A stretch of DNA of 40,708 bases from Nemertoderma westbladi (GCA_032718475.1 JAUCBJ010007956.1:1-40708); one strand, 5' to 3'. Counted from the stretch's first letter, positions 22,636 through 32,100 are shown. Notes: a model not told the origin generated them from the letters alone. Made by a program: numbers and translations.

Positions 22636-22810
22636 AAGTTCTCTATCCATGATCCAAGGTACTGGAAGTCATCGACCTTCCTTAGTTGCGATTATTATCA
22701 ATGGTTGTCAAGTTTCCATCAACATTAAAGGTCATGAATTCGGTCTTTGTAGCATTTATATGCAATCCGACCTCCTTAGCAGCCCTCTCCACTTTATTTA
22801 ATAGAAGCTG
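22636..22810 (-). pseudogene. RTE-like RT fragment, different subfamily
   Basis: The - strand reads QLLLNKVERAAKEVGLHINA, TKTEFMTFNVDGNLTTI, then after a stop and frame shift VDDFQYLGSWIE. This is the segment just after the catalytic RT motif C in RTE-type polyproteins. It joins head-on with the + strand endonuclease fragment near 22635. Confidence 0.8.
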
Positions 22811-22889
22811 TGCATTCTATTCTATCTATTGCGTTGGGTTTTGCGGCGACCGGGTGTCGGTTAGTGACGTCATATTACCCCAATCTCAC

Positions 22890-23120
22890 CCACCCATATT
22901 ACCCACAGTTGATTTCAACATGCCTATGCCAAAACATTCCAAATTTGTTGATTTCTGGACTGTCGGACAGTTGATTTCACTATGCCTGTGCCAAAACATT
23001 CTAGATTTGTTGATTTATTGACGGTCAGATAGTTTAATATACAATAATTGTGGCAAAACATTCAAAATTCCATGATTTATGGACTATGAGATAGATTTCC
23101 ATATGCGCCTGTGGTAAAAG
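22890..23120. repeat. Degenerate ~66-bp tandem repeat, 3-4 copies
   Basis: Recurring AGTTGATTTC..ATGCC, TG.CAAAACATTC.A.ATT and TTGATTT.TGGAC elements at roughly 66-bp spacing. Copies are considerably diverged. Confidence 0.65.
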
Positions 23121-23204
23121 ACTCTAAATTTAATATAGTTTGTGGTTGTTGTCGATAGTCAATTACCATATGACGTAGCAAAGCACTCATTTTATAGCCA
23201 AAAA

Positions 23205-23690
23205 CAATTACCAATTGATGGAAAGGAGCAGGTTAAGGCCGGATTTTCTAACCAAAACAATAAACAGTCACATTACCAAATGAAGGAAAGGAGCAGGTTA
23301 CAGAGGCGGGGCTTTCTAACCAAAACAATAAACGGTCACTTTACCAAATCAGGGAAATGAGAAGGTTACAGAGGCGGGATTTTCTAACCAAAACAATAAA
23401 CACAGTCACTTTACCAAATGAAGGAAAGGAGCAGGTAACAGAGGCGGGCCTTTCTAACCAAAACAATAAACGGTCACTTTACCAAATCAGGGAAATGAGA
23501 AGGTTACAGAGGCGGGATTTTCTAACCAAAACAAAAAACTATCCAATAACTAATTGAGGAAAAACGAGCAGGTTACAGAGGCGTGATTTTCTAACCAAAA
23601 CAATAAACAGTCACTTTACCAAACGAAGGAAAGGAGCAGTTTACAAAGATGGTCTTTTCTAACCAAAACAATAAACAATAACATTAAGCC
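23205..23690. repeat. ~68-bp minisatellite x 7
   Basis: CTAACCAAAACAATAAAC recurs at about 23249, 23316, 23384, 23454, 23522, 23591 and 23659 (period 67-70), each preceded by AGGAGCAGGTTACAGAGGCG or a variant. Alternating variants (GGAAAGGAGC versus GGAAATGAGA) suggest a two-unit higher order. Confidence 0.88.
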
Positions 23691-23776
23691 GGGCGCGTAT
23701 TCCCAATCCTTACACTACTAGGAACACCTCTTGCATTAACACATGGGATTGGTTAATGAACTATTATTTGATTGGA

Positions 23777-24902
23777 CGTTGAAATCATGTAAGGAATGGA
23801 GAAAGGGGTCGAACTAGTGTAGGCCCCTAATGGGTTTATACTCAGTTGGCTGGTAGAAAGTGTTCCAAACGCTGTAAGGAATGGAGTAAGTGGGTGAAAT
23901 CATGTAAGGTTTATTATCTGCCCATTAAACGGTTCATTGTCAGGTGACTTAAAAAAAATGTAAAAAATAGTAAAAAATAGCAGTATACATATATTTAGAG
24001 TGGAAATAATGTTGTATAAGGAATCGTTTTACACACGATTTACTCCTTGACTTTTCCGATCGATACTGATCCTCACAGCAAAAACAATGTTGTGACGGGA
24101 TCCAAGAGGATCCCGGTTTATCCGGTGTTGTTTCGTACGCGTCAGCCGCACCGTGTGATAGAAAAGGAGTTTGTTGTTCCAGTATAGATATAATGTATAG
24201 ATATGTAGGTATGATAACAGATAGCGCCAATGACTGAATAGATGACCGGTAATATGGGTGACGGCGGTGACGGTCTTGACTGTCACCGTACTACCTGACT
24301 GTACTGGGATAACTACTACAATGACGTGGTGACAGGTAATATATACGGCACGGGTTGGCCTCATTGCATTACCCAGTCGATGCTTCCCCCCTGATTGGCT
24401 AATATCCTTGTTGGCACCCTTTGGAGTGTTTCCGTTCACTCCAGCTATTCCCTCTCTGTTAGGGGTTTGGCCCCTGACCCTCATTGTGTGTTTCTCCTTC
24501 CCATTTTGTTGGGGTGACACGAGTTATTGGTTACCCAATCTCGTGGCCCCCAATATTGCTTAACGGTTGACTTTATGGGTTCGTGTTAGCGGAATTGGAT
24601 AAGCTAACAAATGTCAAGCAAAGGAATGTATCCCTAGACACTAGTATAGCTAATGTTCTAATTGTTTTAGCTTACTCATGCAGCCCTGTATAAACCATTA
24701 CGCAATGTTCTACTGCCTAGAATAATATCACATGTTAGTCTAAGTCTACTCTTCTAATACTGTTATATAATAACCCTTACATGAATTCACCCAATTTCTC
24801 CATTCCTTACAGTAGTGTTTGGAACACTTTCTACCAGCCAACTGAGTATAAACCCATTACACTAGTCCGACCCCTTTCCCCATACCTTACATGATTTCAA
24901 CG
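23777..24902. mobile_element. Nonautonomous DNA transposon with ~130-bp terminal inverted repeats
   Basis: The left TIR 23777-23918 begins CGTTGAAATCATGTAAGG and the right TIR 24768-24902 is its inverted partner. Both contain TTTATACTCAGTTGGCTGG and GAAAGTGTTCCAAACG-like blocks. Each TIR repeats its terminal motif internally (ATCATGTAAGGAATGGAG near the outer end, ATGTAAGG near the inner end). The ~850-bp interior has no transposase domain; a 163-residue - strand frame (24520-24029) lacks any recognisable feature. No clear target duplication. The right end abuts the tail of a CR1/L2-type LINE. Confidence 0.8.
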
Positions 24903-24904
24903 CA

Positions 24905-26800
24905 TTTATAATAATAATAATAATTTATAGAGCGCCTTTCTGGGCATTATTTCAAGGCGATATAAAAAATATCACAATATAAAATTTACTGAATTAAAAA
25001 CAAAGACAACGCTAAAAAAAGGAAAGAGTTAAAAAGAGATGTTCTCTGTGAGTTAGATGACATATTCCTGTTTAAAAAGATGTGTTTTGAGTCCCGTCTT
25101 GAAGGCATTTAATGTTGGCGAACGTCGTAAGTTGAGGGGTAGAGTGTTCCATACTGCAGGAGCAGCGATGGAGAATGCCCGTTTCCCATAGTTTTCCAGG
25201 CGATACCGGGGGACGACTAGCAGCCCTGCATCACGGGATCGTAACTGGCGAGGGGGGTCGTAAGGCGTCAGTAGGTCTACCAAATATGATGGAGCACAGC
25301 CATTAAGACATTTGTATGTTAGTAGAGCTATTTTAAACTGAATGCGGCGATTAATCGGAAGCCAATGCAGGTCTTTAAGGACTGGAGTAATGTTATCTCT
25401 CTTCCTAGTACCAGCCAGCATTCTGTACGTATTGTAATTTCTTTATGAACTTAACTGGCAGACCATACTAGAGGGAATTGCTGATGTCCAGTTTGCTTGT
25501 CACTAGGGCATGGATCAATATTTCGAGGTCGTGTCTTGACAAATACCGTTTTATCTTTGATATATTATTACGTAATTGAAAAAATGAATCACGTACTGTT
25601 GCTGCAATTTGTTTTGAAAATGTTAAGTGTGAGTCCATAACAAACCCAATATTGCGTGCATGCGTGCTAGTCACTATTGTGTCAGCACCACATTGAACTG
25701 TCGGAGGGACTACGTGGCATCCGAAACGATTCTGCAATAGGAGTAACTCGGTCTTATCATCATTCATCTTTAATAGGTTAGACCTCATCCATGTCTTTAT
25801 GTCACGTAGACAATTCTCAGTATCTCCAACTGCTGATTCTATACATTCAGGCTTAAAGGCAATATAGATTTGTGTGTCATCTGCGTAAAGGTGGTAGGTT
25901 AGACCGTTCTTTCTTATAACAGTTGAAAGACTGCGAGTGTATATACTAAATAGAAGCGGCCCCAAAACGGAGCCTTGGGGCAAGCCATATTTAAAGGCTT
26001 TGCGCTTTGAGTAAGATCGACCAATGCGAACTTCCTGCGTACGATCGGATAAATACGATATAAACCATTCTAGGGCATTCCCAGTTACTCCAATCTCGAA
26101 TTCCAGAATGTGCAACAGTTTACTAGGTTCTACTGTATCAAATGCAGCACTAAGGTCAAGCATTAGCATAAGTACAGCCGATCCGTTGTCGATTTCCCTC
26201 GGAATCCCATCAGTCACAACTAGTATAGCAGTTTCGGTGCCATGGTATTGGCGGTAGGCACTTTGCAAGGGTTCATGAAGTCCATTTCAGTTCAGGTGAG
26301 TTGGATAGATACCACTTTCTCAGAGAGTTTTGCGATGTACAATAGATTTGAAACAGGCTGAAAATGTTTTAAGTAGATTCCGGTGAGATTTCAGAGAATC
26401 GTTGTAAAGGATCACCTTAACTAAATGGAATCTTAATGTCAACATGTGGATCGGATTGCGCACAGGTGGCAACGGGTGGGTTAACGTGCAGATGCGGGTC
26501 TCCTCGTTGGTTACAACAAGGCACACTTTTAGTAACCACCTGCTCAGTCGTTAAAGTTTCACGTATATCATTAATTTTCTTGTGTCAAAATAGTCGGCAA
26601 ACATATTTGCCAGCTGAAGGTCTGAGTCATGAGTCAGGAGTGTGCTGCTGTTGTGTCTGTAGAGAATTTTGTTTGCCACAGAAAACAGTGTTTTCTGATC
26701 TCCTGAATTTTCATTAATAATATTTCTATAAAAAGATTCCTTTGCTGAAATGATTGTGTCCACCACCACTTTGCATTGCTGTCTATACAATATACAGTCA
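24905..26800 (-). pseudogene. 5'-truncated CR1/L2-type LINE, reverse transcriptase and C-terminal region
   Basis: The - strand order is a pre-RT linker (ISAKESFYRNIINENSGD...FADYF, 26790-26551), a frameshifted RT start (PVSNLLYIAKLSEKVV, ~26380-26330), then QSAYRQYHGTETA, motif A LDLSAAFDTV, motif B GLPQGSVLGPLLF and motif C YHLYADDTQIY (26268-25468). After an in-frame stop and a frame change come ITPVLKDLHWLPINRRIQFK and AAPAVWNTLPLNLR (25421-25053), the signature CR1/L2 C-terminus. The 3' tail GGCGCTCTATAAATTATTAT (+ strand 24907-24930 inverted) is typical of this group. The endonuclease is absent, and frameshifts and stops make it inactive. Confidence 0.9.
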
Positions 26801-26899
26801 ACACTTAGTTTGGACTTTCTATATCTGATTTCTAAATCATTTCATGATTACGCTTTCCATATGTTGGTTGCCGGGAAAGTAGATCTGGTATGAATTCAT

Positions 26900-27016
26900 T
26901 TTTACTTCTCCAGCAGTGCCTTTCACTGTTTTACTTCTCCAGCAGTGCCTTTCACTGTTTTACTTCTCCAGCAGTGCCTTTCACTGTTTTACTTCTCCAG
27001 CAGTGCCTTTCACTGT
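26900..27016. repeat. 29-bp minisatellite x 4
   Basis: TTTTACTTCTCCAGCAGTGC plus CTTTCACTG repeated four times with essentially no divergence. Confidence 0.93.
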
Positions 27017-27820
27017 TCTAGAAGCGTTAAAATCAAATTTATTCCGTTATTATCTACTCAGATTTATTTTTACAACAATTAATTATACATTAGTATAATA
27101 ATAACCGCGATTTCTCTACATTCTACGCATTATTAAAGAAATATTAATGAATGACGACATCGGGTTGACCGGTGCCGCCCACTCACTGTAACTCACTCGC
27201 ACGAAAATGGCGTCATCATCATTATAAAAACGATGGAAATAAATGAGATCGTTAATCACGCTATTATCCACGATAACTCGACCATATTATGTTCTCATTT
27301 GTATATCCAATTTAAGAACAACCCGCTGTGGTTCTATTTATCAGCTCATGTAGTGTGATAAGTAGGCTTATCCTCTGCAGTTTATTAGGAACCGACAGGT
27401 TACTTTCTGTAAGAATTGTTTGCTGATGAGAAGGACGATGGCTGTCACCGCATGTACTGTTGCTGCGTTGACCGCCTCGAACCACCCAACACCCTCCACT
27501 CTGTCAAATCACTGCGAAATGTCGCACAAGATCGAAAACATCGGGAACACGAATGCAACTAGTGAAATGTGCCAATGATTTAAAAATGTTGCTATTTTTA
27601 TTTTCATCAAAATTATTTGCGTATAACATCAATAATTAATATGCCTATTTGTGTTATATTTATTTATAATAATATTAATTTAAAATTTTTTAATTTGTTT
27701 TGTTTAGACATGCATACCGTATTAGAATATTAAAGAAAGGGAATTTCATCTGAAAAAAGATGCGATTTGAAATTTTCTAAAAATTATTTTCGGTTTTTAA
27801 TTACAGCTACTTAATTAAAG
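27017..27820. other. Unassigned sequence, no gene recognised
   Basis: Mostly AT-rich. A GC-richer patch at 27160-27560 contains no domain-bearing open frame on either strand. Confidence 0.5.
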
Positions 27821-28340
27821 TTAAGTAAACTGAATTAAATTAAAGTCACTTGGAATTGCGTCCCAGAGTATCGGCCCAGAATACGCTATTGATCTCTGTC
27901 CTACGATTAAATTTTTGCGTTGTATAAAAAATTTATTTTCAGACACCGACCTCGTTTGATGCGTGTGGCTAAAACCCAGAGCGTTTGAAGAATCTTGACA
28001 GCCCAGAATTGTCGCATGCATGATATATATACCCTGCATAAATGACGCTAAGAAAGAGCTGCTTTGACTATCGGAATACGTTATGCAACGCAAGATCTAT
28101 TCTTACTCAAACTTTGGCAATTAGTGTGCTGCAAGCTGAACCCCAACTTATCAAACAGTAATTTACATAAGGATGCACAAGGGTGAAATAGAGAGTGTAC
28201 GTGAAACTTTTTGACTGAAAATCCGTCTTAATTTAAAGAAAATTCCTGTTTTTTTTTTATATTTTTGATAGGATGTGGTCTATATGTGGTTTCCAATTTA
28301 CTTTTTGATCCAGTAGAACTCCAAGATATTTTATGCTATT
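27821..28340 (-). pseudogene. Non-LTR element, C-terminal fragment (segment 3 of a split LINE)
   Basis: The - strand reads IKYLGVLLDQKVNWKPHIDH (28335-28257), then after decay RSVSENKFFI, LIVGQRSIAYSGPILWDAIP (28093-27821). These are typical post-RT segments of CR1/Jockey-like ORF2. The order and strand are consistent with the fragments at 31344-32027 and 29600-29880 belonging to one element. The RT motif B/C region was not found. Confidence 0.75.
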
Positions 28341-28540
28341 ATAGCCATATAATTATGCTATTTCATTATTTCATTATTTCATTATTTAATAATAAATAAT
28401 ATTTAATAATATTTAATAATAATATTTAATCTATTTCATTATGCTATTATTATTATTATATTATTATTATAATTATTCTATTATAATATTATATTATTAT
28501 TATATTATTATCTATTATAATAAGTCAATATATTGACTTG
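28341..28540. repeat. AT-only microsatellite tract (ATT/AATAAT-rich)
   Basis: Irregular TATTATTATTA, ATTTAATAATA and TTTCATTA runs, nearly free of G and C. Confidence 0.8.
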
Positions 28541-28929
28541 GTTTAGAATGGTATTGCCACACTAATTTTCGCATTTGTATTTTCGCTTCGGCTCCCCTGT
28601 GCTACTCCCGTAGTTATGGTACGCTCTGCAGATGATATGCCACCGATAGAAAGAATAGTTTTGTAACAAAGCAAATGGCTTTCCACGCACACCGTAAAAT
28701 TATAATTTCTTTAAATGAGTATCTATATTAAATAGTAATTATACATTTATTATAGGAAGGGATCTAGGGGTCTTAACCTCGAATGATAAGTTTGTTTTAC
28801 CGAAAATAACTTATCTTTTATTGGCGCAATAGTAGGACTAATCCCATCACATGCGTACTTTTTAACCGGGTAGTGTACAAATTTAAGAATCGCGTAATTT
28901 TTCTTGAAATTAATATCTCATATCTCTCC

Positions 28930-28976
28930 AAACCACGTACGCGTTTCGACCTTACTGGGTCTCATCAGCGTGGTGT
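28930..28976 (-). ncRNA. Type I hammerhead ribozyme, unit 1
   Basis: On the - strand: stem I ACCACG (28974-28969) pairs with CGUGGU (28937-28932), core CUGAUGA (28968-28962), stem II GACC/GGUC with loop CAGUAA (28961-28948), and GAA (28947-28945). Minimal stem III is AC-GC-GU (28944-28939), and H17 is A at 28938, giving a GUA cleavage site between 28938 and 28937. All invariant core bases (C3 UGANGA, G12AA14, A15.1-U16.1, H17 not G) are present. The 2-bp stem III resembles those of Schistosoma, Penelope-like and retrozyme hammerheads, which often cleave as dimers. Confidence 0.88.
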
Positions 28977-28980
28977 CGGA

Positions 28981-29043
28981 TTCGAACCTGGGACCTCGAG
29001 GTGGAAGCCGAGACTACAACGACTAGGCCACAGGTTCTTGAGA
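28981..29043 (-). promoter_or_regulatory. tRNA-like internal pol III promoter (A and B boxes), unit 1
   Basis: On the - strand, TGGCCTAGTCGTTGTAG (A-box-like) lies ~40 nt upstream of AGGTTCGAATCC (B box, consensus GGTTCGANTCC), directly before the hammerhead. The arrangement resembles a tRNA-derived SINE head. Confidence 0.6.
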
Positions 29044-29103
29044 TATGGAGTATTAACTTCAAAGCCAGCTGCCATTTTATTAGCCCCTGATTTTTTGATT
29101 ATT

Positions 29104-29168
29104 GATAGTAACAATGTGTTGGCAAGCTGTATTTTTCGAGGTGTTTGTTATTATACATTTTTATTATA
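29104..29168. repeat. Inverted arm 1 of the hammerhead element
   Basis: GATAGTAACAATGTGTTGGC ... TTATTATAG; the reverse complement lies at 29441-29504 with a 2-nt length difference in an A/T run. Confidence 0.9.
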
Positions 29169-29343
29169 GGAAGGGATCTAGGGGTCTCAACCTCGAATGA
29201 TAAGTTTGTTTTACCGAAAATAACTTATCTTTTATTGGCGCAATTGTAGGACTAATCCCATCACATGCGTACTTTTTAACCGGGTAGTGTACAAATTTAA
29301 GAATCGCGTAATTTTTCTTCAAATTAATATCTCATATCTCTCC

Positions 29344-29390
29344 AAACCACGTACGCGTTTCGACCTTACTGGGTCTCATCAGCGTGGTGT
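29344..29390 (-). ncRNA. Type I hammerhead ribozyme, unit 2
   Basis: Identical in every ribozyme position to the 28930-28976 copy and offset by exactly 414 bp, with predicted cleavage between 29352 and 29351. Self-cleavage of a - strand transcript at both sites would release a 414-nt RNA (29351 to 28938) with hammerhead ends. Confidence 0.88.
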
Positions 29391-29394
29391 CGGA

Positions 29395-29445
29395 TTCGAA
29401 CCTGGTACCTCGAGGTGGAAGCCGAGACTACAACCACTAACTATA
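29395..29445 (-). promoter_or_regulatory. tRNA-like internal pol III promoter, unit 2
   Basis: The - strand has TAGTTAGTGGTTGTAG (A box close to TRGYNNAGTGG) and AGGTTCGAATCC (B box). The tRNA-like head is truncated upstream by the inverted arm, yet still forms an A box. Confidence 0.55.
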
Positions 29446-29504
29446 ATAAATGTATAATAACAAACACCTCGAAAAATACAGCTTGCCAACACATTGTTAC
29501 TATC
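29441..29504. repeat. Inverted arm 2 of the hammerhead element
   Basis: CTATAATAAATGTATAATAA ... GTTACTATC, inverted relative to 29104-29168; its outer end meets the 12-bp target duplication. Confidence 0.9.
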
Positions 29505-29599
29505 ATTAAATAGTAAATGAGTATAAATGAGTATCCATAAAATCCTTTTTTCACATACCGAACGCTGATAAGTTGACAAAATGTAACAAAATTACATAC

Positions 29600-29880
29600 A
29601 TCATTGCTTGCAAAGGTCACTTTTCATCGTTAAAGACCCTTGTTTATTTATGTAAACCTCCCTCGTTTCGCTCGCTCGGTACATAAATAAACTCGGGTCA
29701 TAACGCTGCAAAGAGCTACTTTGCACACAATGATGTAAATAGTTATTATGGTCAATCGAATCAAATGCCCTTTCCATCCATAAAAATGGCACATGCGGTA
29801 TCTTTTGAATTTAAACAGTCTACGGATTTGTTCTGTGACAGCCAATATGTGACAGCCTTGCGAAAACCAAATTGTTGGTC
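29600..29880 (-). pseudogene. Non-LTR RT fragment with motif A (segment 2 of a split LINE)
   Basis: The - strand reads CDQQFGFRKAVTYWLSQN, KSVDCLNSKD, and after a frameshift RAFDSIDHNNYLHH (motif A-like). This is the RT region that normally follows the KIYEK-type segment found at 31370. Below ~29700 the match to RT is lost and a 65-bp hairpin (29635-29699) interrupts it. Confidence 0.75.
29635..29699. repeat. 65-bp perfect-stem hairpin
   Basis: GACCC.TGTTTATTTATGTA pairs with TACATAAATAAAC..GGGTC, loop rich in CGCTCG/CCTCG. Possibly the end of, or a whole, tiny foldback insert in the LINE. Confidence 0.7.
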
Positions 29881-31320
29881 ACATAGGAGACGTTGGAAAC
29901 TATAACACATAGGAGACGTTGGAAACTATAACACATAGGAGACGTTGGAGACTATAACACATAGGAGACGTTGGAGACTATAACACATAGGAGACGTTGG
30001 AGACTATAACACATAGGAGACGTTGGAGACTATAACACATAGGAGACGTTGGAGACAATAACACATAGGAGACGTTGGAGACTATAACACATAGGAGACG
30101 TTGGAGACTATAACACATAGGAGACGTTGGAGACTATAACACATAGGAGACGATGGAGACTATAACACAAAGGAGACGTTGGAGACTATAACACATAGGA
30201 GACGTTGGAGACTATAACACATAGGAGACGTTGGAGACTATAACACATAGGAGACGTTGGAGACTATAACACATAGGAGACGATGGAGACTATAACACAA
30301 AGGAGACGTTGGAGACTATAACACATAGGAGATGTTGGAGACTATAACACATAGGAGACGTTGGAGACTATAACACATAGGAGACGTTGGAGACTATAAC
30401 ACATAGGAGACGATGGAGACTATAACACAAAGGAGACGTTGGAGACTATAACACATAGGAGACGTTGGAGACTATAACACATAGGAAACGTTGGAGACTA
30501 TAACACATAGGAGACGTTGGAGACTATAACACATAGGGGACGTTGGAGACTATAACACATAGGAGACGTTGGAGACTATAACACATAGGAGACGTTGGAG
30601 ACTATAACACATAGGAGACGTTGGAGACTATAACACATAGGAGACGTTGGAGACTATAACACATAGGAGACGTTAGAGACTATAACACATAGGAGACGTT
30701 GGAGACTATAACACATAGGAGACGTTGGAGACTATAACACATAGGAGACGTTGGAGACTATAACACATAGGAGACGTTGGAGACTATAACACATAGGAGA
30801 CGTTGGGGACTATAACACATAGGAGACGTTGGAGACTATAACACATAGGAGACGTTGGAGACTATAACACATAGGAGACGTTGGAGACTATAACACATAG
30901 GAGACGTTGGAGACTATAACACATAGGAGACGTTGGAGACTATAACACATAGGAGACGTTCGGGACTATAACACATAGGAGACGATGGAGACTATAACAC
31001 ATAGGAGACGTTGGAGACTATAACACATAGGAGACGTTGGAGACTATAACACATAGGAGACGTTGGGGACTATAACACATAGGAGACGTTCGGGACTATA
31101 ACACATAGGAGACGTTCGGGACTATAACACATAGGAGACGATGGAGACTATAACACATAGGAGACGATGGAGACTATAACACATAGGAGACGTTGGAGAC
31201 TATAACACATAGGAGACGTTGGAGACTATAACACATAGGAGACGATGGAGACTATAACACATAGGAGACGTTGGAGACTATAACACATAGGAGACGTTGG
31301 AGACTATAACACATAGGAGA
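29880..31320. repeat. 26-bp minisatellite, 55 units
   Basis: Unit CACATAGGAGACGTTGGAGA + CTATAA. The first copy starts at 29880 and the last partial one at 31310, exactly 55 x 26 apart, so there is no net indel. Point variants are GTTGG/GATGG, GTTCGGG and CACAAAGG. A CGATGG-then-CACAAAGG pair recurs at 30151, 30281 and 30411 (130 bp, five units), a local higher-order repeat. The array lies between two parts of the same RT coding sequence. It has no spacers, so it is not a CRISPR array. Confidence 0.97.
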
Positions 31321-31343
31321 TTATTTTAAGAGATGAAAAAAGA

Positions 31344-32027
31344 TTATTGTTTGTTTAGCTTTATCTTCTCGTAAATTTTGCTAACGACTGGTTGTAAGGA
31401 TATTATTGGTCGATAATTACCTGGGTCGAGGGGATCTCCACTCTTAAATATTGGTGAAATTCGTGCCAATTTGAGAGCATCTGGAAAAACAGATTCCCAT
31501 GAAAGATTTATTAGGTCCCGCAGATGGTGAGATAATATTTTAGATCCTATTTTTATTAGACGAATTGGAAGTTGATCATTAGACGAGGAATGTTCATCTA
31601 AATGGAGAAGATGATATTGCACCTCAACTGCCGTGGTGTCGTCTACCAGGGAAAATGATTTTGAGGGAGATTTAATTCCCTTTATCATCTTTATCGGACA
31701 AAATTTCGGTAACTCATTGTCTAGTAGTACGCTACCCAATATCAACGAAAAAATTGTTAAAAGCATCAGAGATTAAGATAGGATTGTCATTGATCGATTT
31801 CAACCCATTCTCGTAAACGTTTAATTGTTTTGGTCGAGATTGAGATTGTTTTTTGGAAATTACTGAATTTATTACATTCCAAGTGCGATTCATATTAGAA
31901 CCGCATTCGTTAAATTTTTCATATAATATGACTTGTCTGCAATAATTCTTGATAATTTGGACAAATTGTTCCTATATTTACGATATTTTTTATGTAAATG
32001 CATATTTTTGCATGACAAATATCGACA
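31344..32027 (-). pseudogene. Non-LTR element, pre-RT linker and RT N-terminus (segment 1 of a split LINE)
   Basis: The - strand from 32027 reads HKKYRKYRNNLSKLSRIIAD, then shifts frame to NMNRTWNVINSVISKKQSQS and ISDAFNNFFVDIG. After another break the 31766-31344 segment gives IRLIKIGSKILSHHLRDLIN, LKLARISPIFKSGD, NYRPIISLQPVVSKIYEKI. These are the classic linker and RT fingers region of CR1/Jockey-like ORF2. The frame ends where the 26-bp array starts. Confidence 0.85.
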
Positions 32028-32040
32028 ATATCAAAATATC

Positions 32041-32100
32041 GGGGGGCAATTGTCCGGGGGCAATTGTCCTTGGGAGGAAATTGTCCGGGTGGCAATTGTC
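32041..32100. repeat. Cluster of CAATTGTC motifs with G-runs
   Basis: GGGGGCAATTGTCC-type motifs at 32047, 32061, ~32079 (one base changed) and 32093, spaced 14-18 bp apart. Possibly a transposon end; no inverted partner was found in the window. Confidence 0.55.

Larger units (their letters stand above)
28727..29516 (-). mobile_element. Hammerhead-ribozyme retroelement (retrozyme- or Penelope-LTR-like), 766 bp, 12-bp target duplication
   Basis: ATTAAATAGTAA at 28727-28738 and 29505-29516 flanks a 766-bp insertion (28739-29504). It contains two tandem units offset by 414 bp (~98% identical by eye). Each reads, on the - strand, tRNA-like A and B boxes, a type I hammerhead ribozyme, and a ~190-bp body ending CCTATAATAAA. 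The - strand 5' end (29504-29441) is a 64-bp arm repeated inverted at 29104-29168, between the units. No protein is encoded. Metazoan retrozymes and Penelope-like element LTRs are the known homes for tandem type I hammerheads with very short stem III. I cannot tell from sequence alone which this is. It sits inside an older LINE. Confidence 0.85.

Noticed and set aside
24029-24520. 163-codon - strand frame inside the TIR element
   Set aside because: No transposase motif or other domain; composition looks non-coding.
27420-27460. CTGATGAG near 27422 as a hammerhead core
   Set aside because: No GAAA or suitable stem II follows.
29880-31320. CRISPR-like appearance
   Set aside because: Units are contiguous with no unique spacers, in a eukaryotic LINE; it is a minisatellite.
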